From NCBI GenBank assembly GCA_020465985.1, contig JAANYP010000149.1:62001-126000 (forward strand): DNA of 64,000 bases. The letters are read 5' to 3'. Positions 45,036 to 56,160 of this stretch are shown here, piece by piece. How positions within the stretch are numbered: the first letter of the stretch is position 1; each line of letters begins with the position of its first letter. Both the position numbers and the translations under genes were made by a program. This DNA comes from Centrapalus pauciflorus. Its lineage: Eukaryota > Streptophyta > Magnoliopsida > Asterales > Asteraceae. The notes below the pieces were generated by a model. The model was not told where the DNA came from, ran no database searches, and saw only the letters and a program-made list of their open reading frames with translations.

Positions 45036-48000
45036 TTACTCGGACTCAAACAACTTCGGATACTTTCTTAACATTTCCGACTTAGCTTCCCACGTATGAT
45101 TTGCTCCTTTATGATGCTTCCAGCGTATAAGCACCATTTCTATCTCCTTGCTCCTTAATTTCTTCAACTTAGTATCCAGTACACACTCCGGCTCTTCAAC
45201 ATACCGGAGCCTTTCATCAACTTGTAGTTCAGTATGGTCGGCCCAATCCTCGTTTCCAGTGTTAAACGATTTTCGAAGATTCCCAACGTGAAATACTGGA
45301 TGTACGCCCGACATCCCTTCAGGCAATTCTAATCGATATGACTGATTTCCAACTTTTTCAACAATCTTAAAGGGTCCGACAAATCTCGGAGCCAATTTGC
45401 CCCTCTTAACAAAACGAGTAACACCCCTCATGGGTGATACTTTCAAATAGACCCAGTCATTCACTTCAAAATTGATCGGCTTGTGCCTCCGATCATAGTA
45501 GCTTTTCTGACGATCCTGGGCCGCCTTCATGTTCTGCCTAATCAACTGTATCTTCTCGTTTGTTTCCTGAAGCAAGGCCGGCCCAGCGATTGGTGTTTCA
45601 CCCGTTTCTCTCCAACATGTAGGAGTCCTACATTTCCTTCCATACAAAGCCTCGAACGGAGCTTTCTTGATCGTAGCGTGGTAACTGTTGTTATACGAAA
45701 ACTCTATGAGTGGCAGATGATCGTCCCAATTGCCACCGAGATCTAACACACACGATCTCATCATGTCTTCAAGCGTTAAGATGGTCCGCTCACTCTGACC
45801 ATCAGTTTGCGGGCGGTAAGCTGTACTCATTGCTATCCTTGTCCCTAACCCTTCTTGCAAAGCCGACCAAAAATTTGAAGTAAACCGGCTGTCCCGGTCC
45901 GATACTATGGACTTAGGCACTCCATGCCTAGAAACAATCTCGTCCATATATATTTTAGCCAACTTTTCTAAAGAGTAACTTTCTCTTATCGGTATAAAAT
46001 GTGCGGACTTAGTTAATCTATCGACTATCACCCAAACTGCATCATGTTGACGCCTAGTCTTCGGCAGTTTTGTAACAAAATCCATAGTAATGTGCTCCCA
46101 CTTCCATTCCGGAATGGGAAGCGGTTGCAGACTGCCATAAGGTTGCTGATGCTCGGCCTTTACCAACCGACAAGTTCGGCATCTTTCTACATATTGTCCT
46201 ATGTCCCTCTTCAATCCCGGCCACCAAAAGTCTGCCTTTAAGTCGTTGTACATCTTTGTGCTCCCGGGATGTACAGAAAACTTAGATTGATGTGCCTCCT
46301 CAACGATCACATTTCTCATACCACCATATTTCGGCACCCAAATTCTTCCATAAATTCCTTTCAATCCCGACTCACTTGTTTCCATGTTCTTAACTTGTAC
46401 TTTAATATCCTCAGCACCAATATTTTCATCTTTCAAGGCTTCTTCCTGAGCGGCCTTGACATCATCAATTATCGTGGAGGTCAGCATTGTAGACGTCATC
46501 ATATAACAGAAATCTTTAGCATACGCTTTCCGGCTCAAGGCATCGGCTACTACATTAGCCTTCCCGGGGTGATAAAGGATTTCACAATCATAATCCTTTA
46601 TTAACTCCATTGATCGTCTCTGCCTCATATTGAGCTCCTTCTGACTGAAAATATATTTCAAACTCTTATGGTCCGTGTATAATTGGCACTTAGTCCCGTA
46701 AAGATAATGCCTCCATAACTTCAATGCGAATGTTACCGCAGTTAACTCGAGATCATGAGTCGAATAATTCTTCTCATGCTGCTTCAACTGTCTTGAAGCA
46801 TACGCTATAACCTTCCCACGCTGCATCAATACAGCACCTAATCCCAACCTTGAAGCATCGGTATACACCACGAAGTCCTCATTACCTTCCGGTAAAGCAA
46901 GTATCGGTGCTTCACTCAAAGTTTTCTTCAAAACTTCAAACGCCTCTTGTTGCACAGTTTCCCATATAAACGGTGCATTCTTCTTCGTTAAAGCAGTCAA
47001 AGGAACTGCAACCTTAGAAAAATCTTTGATAAATCTCCGATAGTATCCTGCCAACCCCAGGAAACTTCTAACCTCAGTAGCTGAACACGGCGGCTCCCAG
47101 TTCTTTATTGCTTCAACCTTAGCCGGATCTACCGAAATCCCGGCTCCAGATATAACATGTCCTAGAAACTGTATCTGTTGTAGCCAAAACTCGCACTTTG
47201 AGAACTTGGCGTACAACCTTTCTTTTCTTAACAACTCCAACAGTTCTCTCAGATGTTCAGCATGTTCTGCTTCAGACTTAGAATATACCAGTATATCATC
47301 AATAAACACTATCACCGACTTATCCAACATCGGTCTACAAACCCTATTCATCAAGTCCATAAAGACAGCCGGGGCATTGGTTAACCCAAAAGGCATAACC
47401 AAGAACTCGTAATGCCCATAACGTGTCCTAAACGCTGTCTTAGGCACATCCTCTTCTCGAACTTTCAGTTGATGGTACCCCGATCTCAGATCAATTTTAG
47501 AAAATACACTAGCGCCATGTAACTGATCAAACAAGTCGTCTATCCTCGGCAGAGGATACTTGTTCTTAATCGTCAATTTATTCAGCTCCCGGTAATCTAT
47601 GCACATCCTCATCGTGCCATCTTTCTTCTTTACAAACAGTACCGGAGCTCCCCACGGTGATGAACTCGGCCGAATGAAGCCCTTGTCCAACAATTCCTGA
47701 AGTTGTGTCATCATTTCTTTCATCTCGGTTGGGGCAAGACGATAAGGAGAACGAGCTACCGGTGCAGCTCCGGGGATCAGATCAATTCGAAACTCAACTT
47801 GTCTCTCAGGCGGCACGCCAGACAAGTCTTCCGGAAACACATCCGGGAATTGTGAAACAACCGGCACATCGGCCAAAGTTCTCTTCTCTGCCTTAGCATC
47901 AATCGCATATGCTAAGTATGCATCACATCCCTTTGCAACAAGCTTTCGAGCTTTTGCAATAGTCAGCAAACACAGATCCCCGCTTCTCCTATCCCCATAT

Positions 48001-49592
48001 ATACATATCTCACGCCCCTCCGGGGTAGTTATCTTTATCATTCGGCTCTTACACACTATGTGGGCTTCATTCTCGATCAACCAGTCCATCCCGACTATGA
48101 CATCAAACTCACTGAATTCTATCGGTATCAAGTCCAAATTGAAGACTACATCTTCAATTACTAACGTGCAGTTACGGTAGACATGATCTACTTTTACTAG
48201 AGTGTTGCTAGCAGTTTCTATATCAAGAACAGCAGATAATCTAGATAGTGGCATGGCAAGTCTTTGTGCAAACATAGTAGAAACAAACGACCTATTGGCA
48301 CCCGAATCAAATAAAACTCGTGCAGGCATAGAATTAACTATGAACGTACCCGTGACGACCTCCGGATTTTCCCTTGCCTCCTCTGCAGTTATCTGAAAAG
48401 CACGAGCAGGTGCCCTCTGTGACTGACCCCGGCGGTTAACTGAACCACCACTCGAACCTCCAGACGAGCGTGTTGATGATGGGACAGCAGCCGTTGGAGC
48501 ATTCTTTCTACAATTTCTGCTATAGTGACCCCACACCCCACACTTATAGCAAGCATCACCCTTCCTTGGGCAGTCATTCTGAAAATGTCCCAGCTCCCCA
48601 CAGCAAAAACAAGCACGTCCGTTAGGGCATTTGCCAAAATGCTCCAGATGACATTTCTTGCAATATTGCGGCTCAGTGTTGATGGAGTATGCACGCGCAC
48701 GACCGCGATCAGATGAACCAGATTGTCGGCGATACGACTGTTGAGGTGAGTATTGTGAAGACCGGGAAGAACCAGAATATCCTCCCTCCCTTTGGCGCTT
48801 CGGCGGTGACGGCTGTGTCGGATTGGTGGAAGCAGCAGCAGACCCAACAGAGTAGCCTGACATAACCAAAATCTGCTCTACATTTCTGGCAGCCTCAAGT
48901 AAGCCAGCAAATGTAGGGTAACGAACATTGCTCATGACCCTCCTTATTTCAATGTCAAGACCAGCCTCGAACCTGGTCACTTTCCTCTCTTCAGTGTCCA
49001 CCTGATGAGGTGCGAACAGACTTAACCTCGTGAACTCCACAGCATATTGGGACACCGTCTTAGTCCCCTGTACTAGTGCCATGAACTTTGCTTCTAACCT
49101 CCGGCGCTCATCAACCGGACAGTACTGCTGAGTGAACAGATCCTTGAACTCAGCCCAAGTCATAACAGAAATCTTCTCCAATGTCAAAGCGTTCACCATG
49201 GCATTCCACCACATAATTGCGTCATTAGTGAACATAGCAGTAGCATAGCGAACCATGTCCTTCTCAGCACAGTCGCTGATTCGGAATGTTCGTTCAGTTG
49301 CTGTTATCCATTCCAGCGCGGCAACAGCATCTCCTAGTCCATTAAACTCCACAGCCCCATTTCCTTTAAAGTCCTTAAAACGACAACCTCGGGGTTTGTT
49401 AGATGACCCAGTGTTGTCATCTTGTTCCTCATTGTTACCCCCTTCCTTCTCCTTGTTCTTTCTCTTTTCCTCTCTTCTTTTAGCATCGGCCTCATCTCGA
49501 GCCCGAAACTGTTCTTGAATCATTCGATTCTGCTCAGCCATCATGGCTAGCATCATCTCTCTGGCTTCCTCAGGTGTCATTCCTCCGGACAT
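45036..49592 (-). CDS. Gag-Pol polyprotein of the intact Tekay (1518 residues)
   Basis: A single frame from ATG 49592. Gag: capsid core WWNAMVNALTLEKI...QYCPVDERRR (about residues 125-205) and CCHC knuckles CFCCGELGHFQNDC and CYKCGVWGHYSRNC (about 325-365). Protease: LFDSGANRSFVS with Asp near 429. RT: KIDLRSGYHQL, MPFGLTNAP and the catalytic FIDDILVYS (about 763-771). RNase H: VVYTDASRLGLGAVL, THDLELTAV, HPGKANVVADALSR. Integrase: HHCC segment, then TMDFVTKLP, SDRDSRFTS and GQSERT, with the catalytic acids near 1169, 1231 and 1267. Chromodomain at the C-terminus (YVEEPECVLD, VLIRWKHHKGANHTWEA). No stop separates Gag from Pol. All catalytic residues that I can identify are present. Probably silenced in the plant, but that cannot be read here. 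Confidence 0.97.
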   Translation of the reverse strand: MSGGMTPEEAREMMLAMMAEQNRMIQEQFRARDEADAKRREEKRKNKEKEGGNNEEQDDNTGSSNKPRGCRFKDFKGNGAVEFNGLGDAVAALEWITATERTFRISDCAEKDMVRYATAMFTNDAIMWWNAMVNALTLEKISVMTWAEFKDLFTQQYCPVDERRRLEAKFMALVQGTKTVSQYAVEFTRLSLFAPHQVDTEERKVTRFEAGLDIEIRRVMSNVRYPTFAGLLEAARNVEQILVMSGYSVGSAAASTNPTQPSPPKRQREGGYSGSSRSSQYSPQQSYRRQSGSSDRGRARAYSINTEPQYCKKCHLEHFGKCPNGRACFCCGELGHFQNDCPRKGDACYKCGVWGHYSRNCRKNAPTAAVPSSTRSSGGSSGGSVNRRGQSQRAPARAFQITAEEARENPEVVTGTFIVNSMPARVLFDSGANRSFVSTMFAQRLAMPLSRLSAVLDIETASNTLVKVDHVYRNCTLVIEDVVFNLDLIPIEFSEFDVIVGMDWLIENEAHIVCKSRMIKITTPEGREICIYGDRRSGDLCLLTIAKARKLVAKGCDAYLAYAIDAKAEKRTLADVPVVSQFPDVFPEDLSGVPPERQVEFRIDLIPGAAPVARSPYRLAPTEMKEMMTQLQELLDKGFIRPSSSPWGAPVLFVKKKDGTMRMCIDYRELNKLTIKNKYPLPRIDDLFDQLHGASVFSKIDLRSGYHQLKVREEDVPKTAFRTRYGHYEFLVMPFGLTNAPAVFMDLMNRVCRPMLDKSVIVFIDDILVYSKSEAEHAEHLRELLELLRKERLYAKFSKCEFWLQQIQFLGHVISGAGISVDPAKVEAIKNWEPPCSATEVRSFLGLAGYYRRFIKDFSKVAVPLTALTKKNAPFIWETVQQEAFEVLKKTLSEAPILALPEGNEDFVVYTDASRLGLGAVLMQRGKVIAYASRQLKQHEKNYSTHDLELTAVTFALKLWRHYLYGTKCQLYTDHKSLKYIFSQKELNMRQRRSMELIKDYDCEILYHPGKANVVADALSRKAYAKDFCYMMTSTMLTSTIIDDVKAAQEEALKDENIGAEDIKVQVKNMETSESGLKGIYGRIWVPKYGGMRNVIVEEAHQSKFSVHPGSTKMYNDLKADFWWPGLKRDIGQYVERCRTCRLVKAEHQQPYGSLQPLPIPEWKWEHITMDFVTKLPKTRRQHDAVWVIVDRLTKSAHFIPIRESYSLEKLAKIYMDEIVSRHGVPKSIVSDRDSRFTSNFWSALQEGLGTRIAMSTAYRPQTDGQSERTILTLEDMMRSCVLDLGGNWDDHLPLIEFSYNNSYHATIKKAPFEALYGRKCRTPTCWRETGETPIAGPALLQETNEKIQLIRQNMKAAQDRQKSYYDRRHKPINFEVNDWVYLKVSPMRGVTRFVKRGKLAPRFVGPFKIVEKVGNQSYRLELPEGMSGVHPVFHVGNLRKSFNTGNEDWADHTELQVDERLRYVEEPECVLDTKLKKLRSKEIEMVLIRWKHHKGANHTWEAKSEMLRKYPKLFESE

Positions 49593-49793
49593 GTTCTGAA
49601 AATATAAACATATAACTTGTTTAGTAACATGTCATAAATTAAAGACACCATTCATTTGTCCCGTATGATAGTCAATTTCTTATAATTACTAGATCATAAC
49701 CTATCTTAGTTCAGATCATTACTTAGCATCACTACATATCATCACCTAATGTTTGAGATCAAGACCTCACGGACACTTGAATCTCAAACTACT

Positions 49794-49805
49794 GCTCTGA
49801 TACCA
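49794..49805 (-). other. Primer binding site of the intact Tekay
   Basis: TGGTATCAGAGC on the minus strand, five bases from the 5' LTR; matches initiator tRNA-Met. Confidence 0.95.
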
Positions 49806-49810
49806 TCTCG

Positions 49811-51820
49811 TGTGACACCCTTGCCACAACAACCACCAATTACAATACACCCAGGATTAATCACCAACATACATTAACATAATGATCTGATAACCTAAAT
49901 TAAGTGCGGAAGCATTAAAACATAAATAAAGTGGTGCAACAAGTGTTAAACACCCTACGGTGCTATCAGGTACCAAGTCTAGGTCTACACACCCATACAT
50001 TTATTACAATCATCCAGAATATATTACAACATTTGTCCCACAACATAATTACCGATTAAATAGCAGATATCTTCCAAATCTTCCAAATCGACCTAACTAG
50101 AAGGTCCAGCCGTAGATTTTCCTTTGCCTGTAAAAATACAACAACTAAAACGTAAGCGAATGCTTAGTGAATACAAAGATTGCGCATATTATAAATATTT
50201 ATGAAGCCCAAGAGTAACCCCGACGACAAACGTCGTATACTCTCTTCGTACACCAAGTACGGACCAGAGCCGCAGCCCCTTCGAGCCCAAGGCTCGGCAT
50301 TTACACATACCATCTGAGACAAACGAACGATCGGGGATGACATACTGCCTACCGGACCTGGAGGGATCAGCTCCAGCGTCATATAGCGCAGTAACATCAG
50401 AGTAATCGATGCGACCCACCGGTCCATCACTAGATGCACAACAATCGAACGGACATGCAACAAGTAAGAATGTGCATCTAAATCTACGCAAGTTAGTAGA
50501 AATCCAACCAAACAAGTGAAACAACAGGTCTCAGCAGGCAAAGCTTAACATAAATCAGATATAATCATGCGAAATCTACTGTACTCACAGTGGGTGCGTA
50601 TTATCTTTAAACCGATATTATTTCTCTTCGGGCTTTCAACCGGATCCACCAAGTACCCCACTGTGGGTTAAACAACACCACAAGGGACCTGTTATTATCA
50701 ATTACAACAATTCCTCGTATCATTATCCATTTAATTCCATAATAATCAAGTTTCGTAAATTTGACGATATTTTCCCCGTTTCGGGTTTATATCCAAATTC
50801 GAACTATAACTAAGTTTGTACCCATTTCATGTTCATACATTGTTCTTTATATAACACATGACATTTTATGTGTTGTTTATGAGTTTCATTCAAAATACAC
50901 AAGCCTAGAAAGTAGTATTCACAATTTTAGGCATTAAACTCGAATTTAATGGGTTAGATTCGAAATTTATCATCAGATTCGAACCCAACCATCAGATTCG
51001 AACCATACTTCGAATCTAATGTCAGATTCGAACTGGTCCTTCGAGTCTATCATCAGATTCGAACCCCCCCTTAGAATCTGATGGTACACCTTCGAATCTA
51101 GCACCAAACTCGAGTCTGTTCTTACATTTCGATTCTGTTCTTGACATATTCGAGTCTGTTCATCATTTCAACTTAAATCCTTCATTTCTAAGGCCTAAAA
51201 TCAGTGTTATATCATGTATGATGCATATATTCGATTCTACTATGCATATAGTATCATAATCCAGCAACATTTTAAGCAAAACAAACTTAAATTTGCATAA
51301 AATGATAGATTCGAATTCTTAGTTACTTTAAAACCGAAACCATAAACTAAAAAGGTTCGATTCTTACCTCAATTCGTATGAAATCTGAAATCCGTTTGTA
51401 GATTGTTGTTGTACTCCTCGATATCTTTCCGATGACGTATAATTCTCGAAAATCCGACGGTCGGTTTGTGATTTATCTTAGAGAGATGTAGAGAGAAAAT
51501 TTCTAGAGAGATAGAGTAGAGAGAGAGTGTAAACTAGAAAATGAAGCCTATTGCCCTTTATATACTACTTTCGTCATTTTGCACATTTCACCACTCGACT
51601 TAACCGGTTTCATAAAATACTGATTTAATCTTAGATATATCATAAATAGCTTTTAAATTCATAATAATCCACAAAATTGATTCTGAATTCAATTTTCTCA
51701 AAATAGCAACAAACTTTGCTAAATATCCAATATGCATAATAATCGCCCAAATTCAACTTAAATACATAACTTTCCACCTAATTAATCAAAATACATCAAA
51801 ATAAGTCCGAGGATGTTACA
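49811..51820 (-). mobile_element. 5' LTR of the intact Tekay
   Basis: 2010 bp, near identical to 42990-44999. Its TATA-like box lies at about 51564-51556 on the minus strand, so transcription would run towards 49592. Confidence 0.97.
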
Positions 51821-51825
51821 GAAAA
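51821..51825. repeat. Target-site duplication GAAAA (right)
   Basis: Second copy; the LTR of chromovirus C continues after it. Confidence 0.95.
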
Positions 51826-53154
51826 TCAAAGGGTTAAGGGGATCTTATATAGTGTTGATATGGCTTATTTGGGAGCTGAAATCGTGTTAGAAAGGAGTTT
51901 GATGCTCCTGGGCAGTACTAAAAATCGCAGGTCAGGGATGTCTGCAACTGCATTGTTGCGGCGCGACCACCAGGGTCCTCGCGGCGCGAGTAAGGACCTG
52001 CGGGGGAAATCCGGTTGGGGTCTCATAAAAGGGTTTTGGGTCAAATTGGCATCAGGTTCCTTCGGGATTGTTTCGGGTTAAGTTTTGTCTGAGTTTGGGT
52101 TTCGTTGGGGTCGGTTCGAGTCGGGTTTGGTTGGGATTTCAGGTTGGGTTTCGGGTTTCGTGGGGGTTGTCGGGTCCGGGTCGATTTCGGTTCATTGTGA
52201 TTGTGTGATACGTACTACTCGGGACTGTGATTAACCGTTGGGATCTCCATATGTTTACAGGGACGAGTAGATAGTGGGCCGAGTTTGATTCGGGAGTTCA
52301 GAGTTCGGGAAACCAGTCAGGTGAGTACTCGAGACTTTTCCAATACGCGCGCTTTGTTTTGAGTATTTAGCGGTGTCGCTCTTATTTGTGCGTGTTATAT
52401 ATATGAGACAGGGACGTGAACCTCAGCTATATTTCTATCCTTTTATGTGCTATGTATGAGATATGAGATCTACTCCAGGGGTCCGTGATGAGTCCCATAC
52501 GGACAATGAGTCGCGAAAGGGATCACGCGGGTTGATGGTCCCTAACAGTCCTTGGGGCGTATATATACGGCAGGGCCTGTAGCCGGGTCGCTCCTGTGCT
52601 ACAGGGTTATTGCTGCTCACTGCTGTGTGCGGTGTGTCGGCCGGGGAGGGGTCCCCACAGGGCTCGTGTTACTGTGCAGATCTCATACTTATGCCTTTAT
52701 ACCTAAGATGAGTGTTGGGAAATAGGGACAGGGACTATGTGTGCTACGTGTTATTTGTTTATGTGATGTGTCTAACCCTCGCATGCTCACGGGCTTTATA
52801 TCTCACGTCTTCGAGTCTAACATGTTTAGGGAATCAGAAGGGATCTCAGCAGCAGCCGGGATAGACTCAGGATTGACTTGAAGATCTGTAATAGTTTTGT
52901 ATTTTGTTTAGAACTGCGTATGGTAGTTGATCTGGGATGAGGTAATCAGTATGTGTATCTGATATTTTAGGGATGTATGTTTAGTTAATCCGGGATTGCG
53001 AATGTATTAAATTGTGTTTAGCCGTGGTGTATAAAGTTTTTAATTATCCATAATCTACATTATCCTATGACATGTGTGTTATAGATTCTTTGCAATATTG
53101 CCACATATGATATTGGGATGACGTGACATTTCTGGGATCGGGAGGGGTGTTACA
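51826..53154 (+). mobile_element. 5' LTR of chromovirus C, second part
   Basis: Runs from the target duplication to GGGGTGTTACA at 53154. It includes a GC-rich block with two GCGGCGCGA words (51958-51987), a G-rich GGGTTTCGGG stretch (52081-52190) and acceptor-like TATGTTTACAG at 52260 and CATGTTTAG at 52831. Confidence 0.87.
52081..52190 (+). repeat. GGGTT/TCGGG-rich stretch
   Basis: Many irregular GGGTT, GGGTTTCG and CGGGT words with runs of three or four G every few bases, unusual beside AT-rich neighbours. Could form G-quadruplexes in the sense strand. Confidence 0.75.
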
Positions 53155-53157
53155 GCA

Positions 53158-53169
53158 TGGTATCAGAGC
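53158..53169 (+). other. Primer binding site of chromovirus C
   Basis: TGGTATCAGAGC three bases after the LTR. Confidence 0.95.
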
Positions 53170-53338
53170 TTGCGGTTTGAAGCTTGAGTATCGTTAGTGG
53201 ATACTTGACTTAAAACTTGTTCCGATCCGTGAGGGATCGTTTTGCGATTTATATTAGTGGATTAACCAACCTGGCTTATTGTATACCTCTGGGTGTATTA
53301 TCCCTTGTATTTAATCGTTTTGTTTTGCGCAGATCAGT

Positions 53339-54660
53339 ATGCCAAACCAGGGCGACGGTTCCGGCACGGGGAAGCCGCTGGGCGACGAGTATATTCGGAA
53401 ATCTAAGCTGATGGAGGTTCTATCTGAGTTTTATAGAAAGCAGCACGAGCAAGAGCAGGGTCAGGGTGTAGGACCGGTTGTCCATCCTACTGGGGTTGAG
53501 TCAGGAAGTGGTGCTTCTTCATCTTCTCAGCGGGGCGGGTCCTTCAAGGATTTTATGACGGGCGCCCCACCGCAGTTCCAGGGAGACGGTGAGCCAGGGG
53601 CGGCTATCGCTTGGGAGCGTGAGATTGAGGCTGCCTTCCGGGTAGCCCATGTTGATCTGAGGGACATGGTCGAATATGCGGCATATTAGTTACGGGGAGG
53701 GGCGTCTCAGTGGTGGAAATCGATTGAGTCTTTGATGACGCAGTCCGCCGCGTATGCTATGACTTGGGAGCAGTTTCGAGCTGTGTTTGAGCTCCTATAC
53801 ATTCCTCGGGATGAGCGCAGAGAGATGGAGCGCCGATTCTTGCATTTGCAGCAGGGTAGTAAGACTGTCCAACAGTATGTCTACCGATTCAATGAGTACT
53901 CACAGTTCGCGCCTCAGCATGTCGACACAGAGAGCCAAAAGGCTGATGCGTTCGTTGATGGCCTTCGATCAGACATCCGTGAGTTTGTGTGGCTGCATGA
54001 TACCCCTACTTTTGCCAGAGCTCTTGAGATGGCCCACATGAGGGAGCGGGAGATCATTAAGCAGAGGGAGTAGCCCTCTTATCAAAGGCAGCGTACTGGG
54101 ACATCTGAGCAGCCGACTAGTGTGTGGAGGTCCTCTGGGGACGCTCCCAGTGATCAGTGTCCGGATCAGTGGCAGTTTTTGGGCCAGGGTTCAGGGCAGA
54201 GGCGAGATAGAGACAGAGGCAGGGACCGTCGATCGAGGCGACAGGATTAGAGTCAGGGATCGGGGGCTCAGAGCCAGAGCAGTGTCGGACAAGGGTCCCA
54301 AGCATCCGATAGTCATGTTGAGAGTTCTTACGGGGATCAGGAGTGCCAGAAGTGTCACAGGCGCCATTCGGGGCAGTGTTTGTCAGATCAGCCTCGTTGT
54401 TTTAGATGTGGTCAGCGAGGGCATGCCGCGTCTGTGCGTACAGTTCCCGAGCCGCTGTGTTTTCGATGTGGGAGGCCCGGACACCGGGTTAGAGTCTTTC
54501 CGGAGCCGGGGCCGGCAGTTCAGTAGGCCAGTTCGAGTGGGGCCAGGGCCGAGCCAGCATCTTCTAGTCGCCGTGATTCAGTTCCGAGAGGTCGAGGGCG
54601 TGTATTTCAGGAGACAGCCAAGGAGGCACGGGAAGCTACAGACGTCGTTTCGGGTACGTA
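53339..54660 (+). pseudogene. Gag of chromovirus C
   Basis: Starts at ATG 53339 (MPNQGDGSGTGK). Core: GGSFKDFMTGAPPQFQG, GGASQWWKSIESLM, WEQFRAVFELLYIPRDERRE, KTVQQYVYRFNEYSQFAP. Knuckles CQKCHRRHSGQC and CFRCGQRGHA (second His pattern incomplete) near 54340-54420 in the same frame. In-frame stops at 53687, 54071, 54248 and about 54524; the second changes a CAG-like codon to TAG. The frame is otherwise conserved, so decay is by point mutation. Confidence 0.88.
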
Positions 54661-56160
54661 TATTCTGAACGGACTTCGAGCTCGTGTTTTGTTTGATTCC
54701 GGGGCGTATCGCTCCTACGTATCTGTTACATTTTGTGCATATTTTAGTGTGTCTTCTTCGTCTCTATCTGTTCCTTTGATTGTTGAGAGGGTCGATGGGA
54801 GTACCATGTTAGTGGGTCGGGTATATCGGGATTGTGTTCTAGAGATAGATTCGGTTTATGATCGATTTGCTGCCGATTGAGATCAGTAGCTTCGACGTGA
54901 TTGTGGGTATGGATTTGCTGACTGCCAGACGGGCTGATATTCAGTGTGCTAAGAAGATCATCCGTATACCCATTTCTAACAGTGAGAGTGTTACTGTGTA
55001 CGGGGAGCATCGCAAGGGCGATATTGGGATTGTGTCTATGGTCAGGGCTCAGAGGAAGGTGTCTAAGGGATGCGAGACCTTCCTAGCTTATGTGGTCGAC
55101 GCGCGGAAGGAAAAGAAGACCTTAGAGGATATTCCGGTGATTCGTGAGTTCCCTGAGGTATTCCCAGAGGAGTTGCCTGGGAAACTGGCAGATCGACAAG
55201 TGGAGTTTCGCATAGATCTTGTTCTTGGGGCGGTGCCGATTGTTAAGACGCCTTATAGGCTGGCACCGACAGAGATTCGAGAGCTGATGTCTGAGTTGCA
55301 GGAGCTGTTAGATCGTGGATTCATCCGTCCGAGTTCGTCACCGTGGGGAGTGCCGGTGTTGTTTGTGAAAAAGAAGGACGACAGCATGCGGATGTGTATA
55401 GACTAAAGGGAGTTGAATAAAGTGACCGTGAAGAACCGCTATCCGCTTCCACGTATCGACGATTTGTTTGATCAGGTCCATGGATCGAGCTTTTTCTCGA
55501 AGATAGACTTGCGATCTGGGTATCATCAGTTGAGGGTCAGAGACGAGGATGTGCCGAAAACAGCGTTCCGGACTCGTTATGGGCACTACGGGTTCCGTGT
55601 GATGTCGTTCGGTTTGACTAACGCACCCGCCGCTTTCATGGATTTGATTAACAGGGTGTGTAGAGCTTTGTTGGATAGATTCGTGATCATGTTCATCGAT
55701 GACACCCTGATCTACTCGAGGAGCGCGGGAGACCACGAGCAGCCCCTCCGAGAGGTTTTGACTGTGCTACGCAGGGAGAAATTGTACGCGAAGTTCTTCA
55801 AATGTGAGTTTTGGCTGCGCGAGGTACAGTTTTTGGGACATGTGGTCAGTGCAGAAGGTATTAAAGTGGATACAGCTAAGATCGAGGCAGTGATGAGCTG
55901 GGAGCCACCGAAGTCAGTGCCAGAGATTCGTAGCTTTCTGGGTCTTGTCGGGTATTATCGACGCTTTATCCAGGACTTTTCGAGGATTGCCTTGCCGTTG
56001 ACGAAATTGACACGGCAGTCCGTACCGTTTGAGTGGTCCGAAGATCAGGAGCGTGCGTTCCGAGAGTTGAAGACCCGGTTGTGTCAGGCTACAGTGTTGG
56101 CTTTGCCGGAGGGTACCGATAACTTTGTGGTATATTGTGATGCTTCGGGATCAGGGCTGG
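54661..56160 (+). pseudogene. Protease, reverse transcriptase and start of RNase H of chromovirus C
   Basis: Protease LFDSGAYRSYVSV near 54688, then a frame change at about 54845-54860. From 54858 one frame gives ISSFDVIVGMDLL, EFPEVFPEELPG, PSSSPWGVPVLFVKKKD, MRMCID*RELNK (TAA at 55404), KIDLRSGYHQL, SFGLTNAPAAFMDL, the catalytic MFIDDTLIYSRS, and RNase H start VVYCDASGSGL. At 56160 the 711-bp LTR interrupts the RNase H. RT domain order and length are normal. Confidence 0.92.

Larger units (their letters stand above)
42990..51820 (-). mobile_element. Complete, young, possibly autonomous Tekay retrotransposon (8831 bp)
   Basis: Two 2010-bp LTRs (42990-44999 and 49811-51820), GAAAA target duplications, primer binding site (49794-49805), polypurine tract (45001-45014) and one uninterrupted Gag-Pol ORF (49592-45036). 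By eye the LTRs differ at six positions (43223, 44127, 44512 and 44565-44567 against the +6821 equivalents), about 0.3%. At a rate of 1.3e-8 per site per year, as used for rice, this would be about 0.1 million years. It lies in the 5' LTR of chromovirus C. All parts needed for transposition appear present. Confidence 0.97.

Noticed and set aside
51860..52081. 73-residue open frame in the LTR of chromovirus C
   Set aside because: Lies in LTR sequence continuing from 42989; no similarity to any element protein.
54120..54668. 182-residue open frame overlapping gag of chromovirus C
   Set aside because: Out of frame with the zinc knuckle and Gag homology; a shadow in GC-rich sequence.
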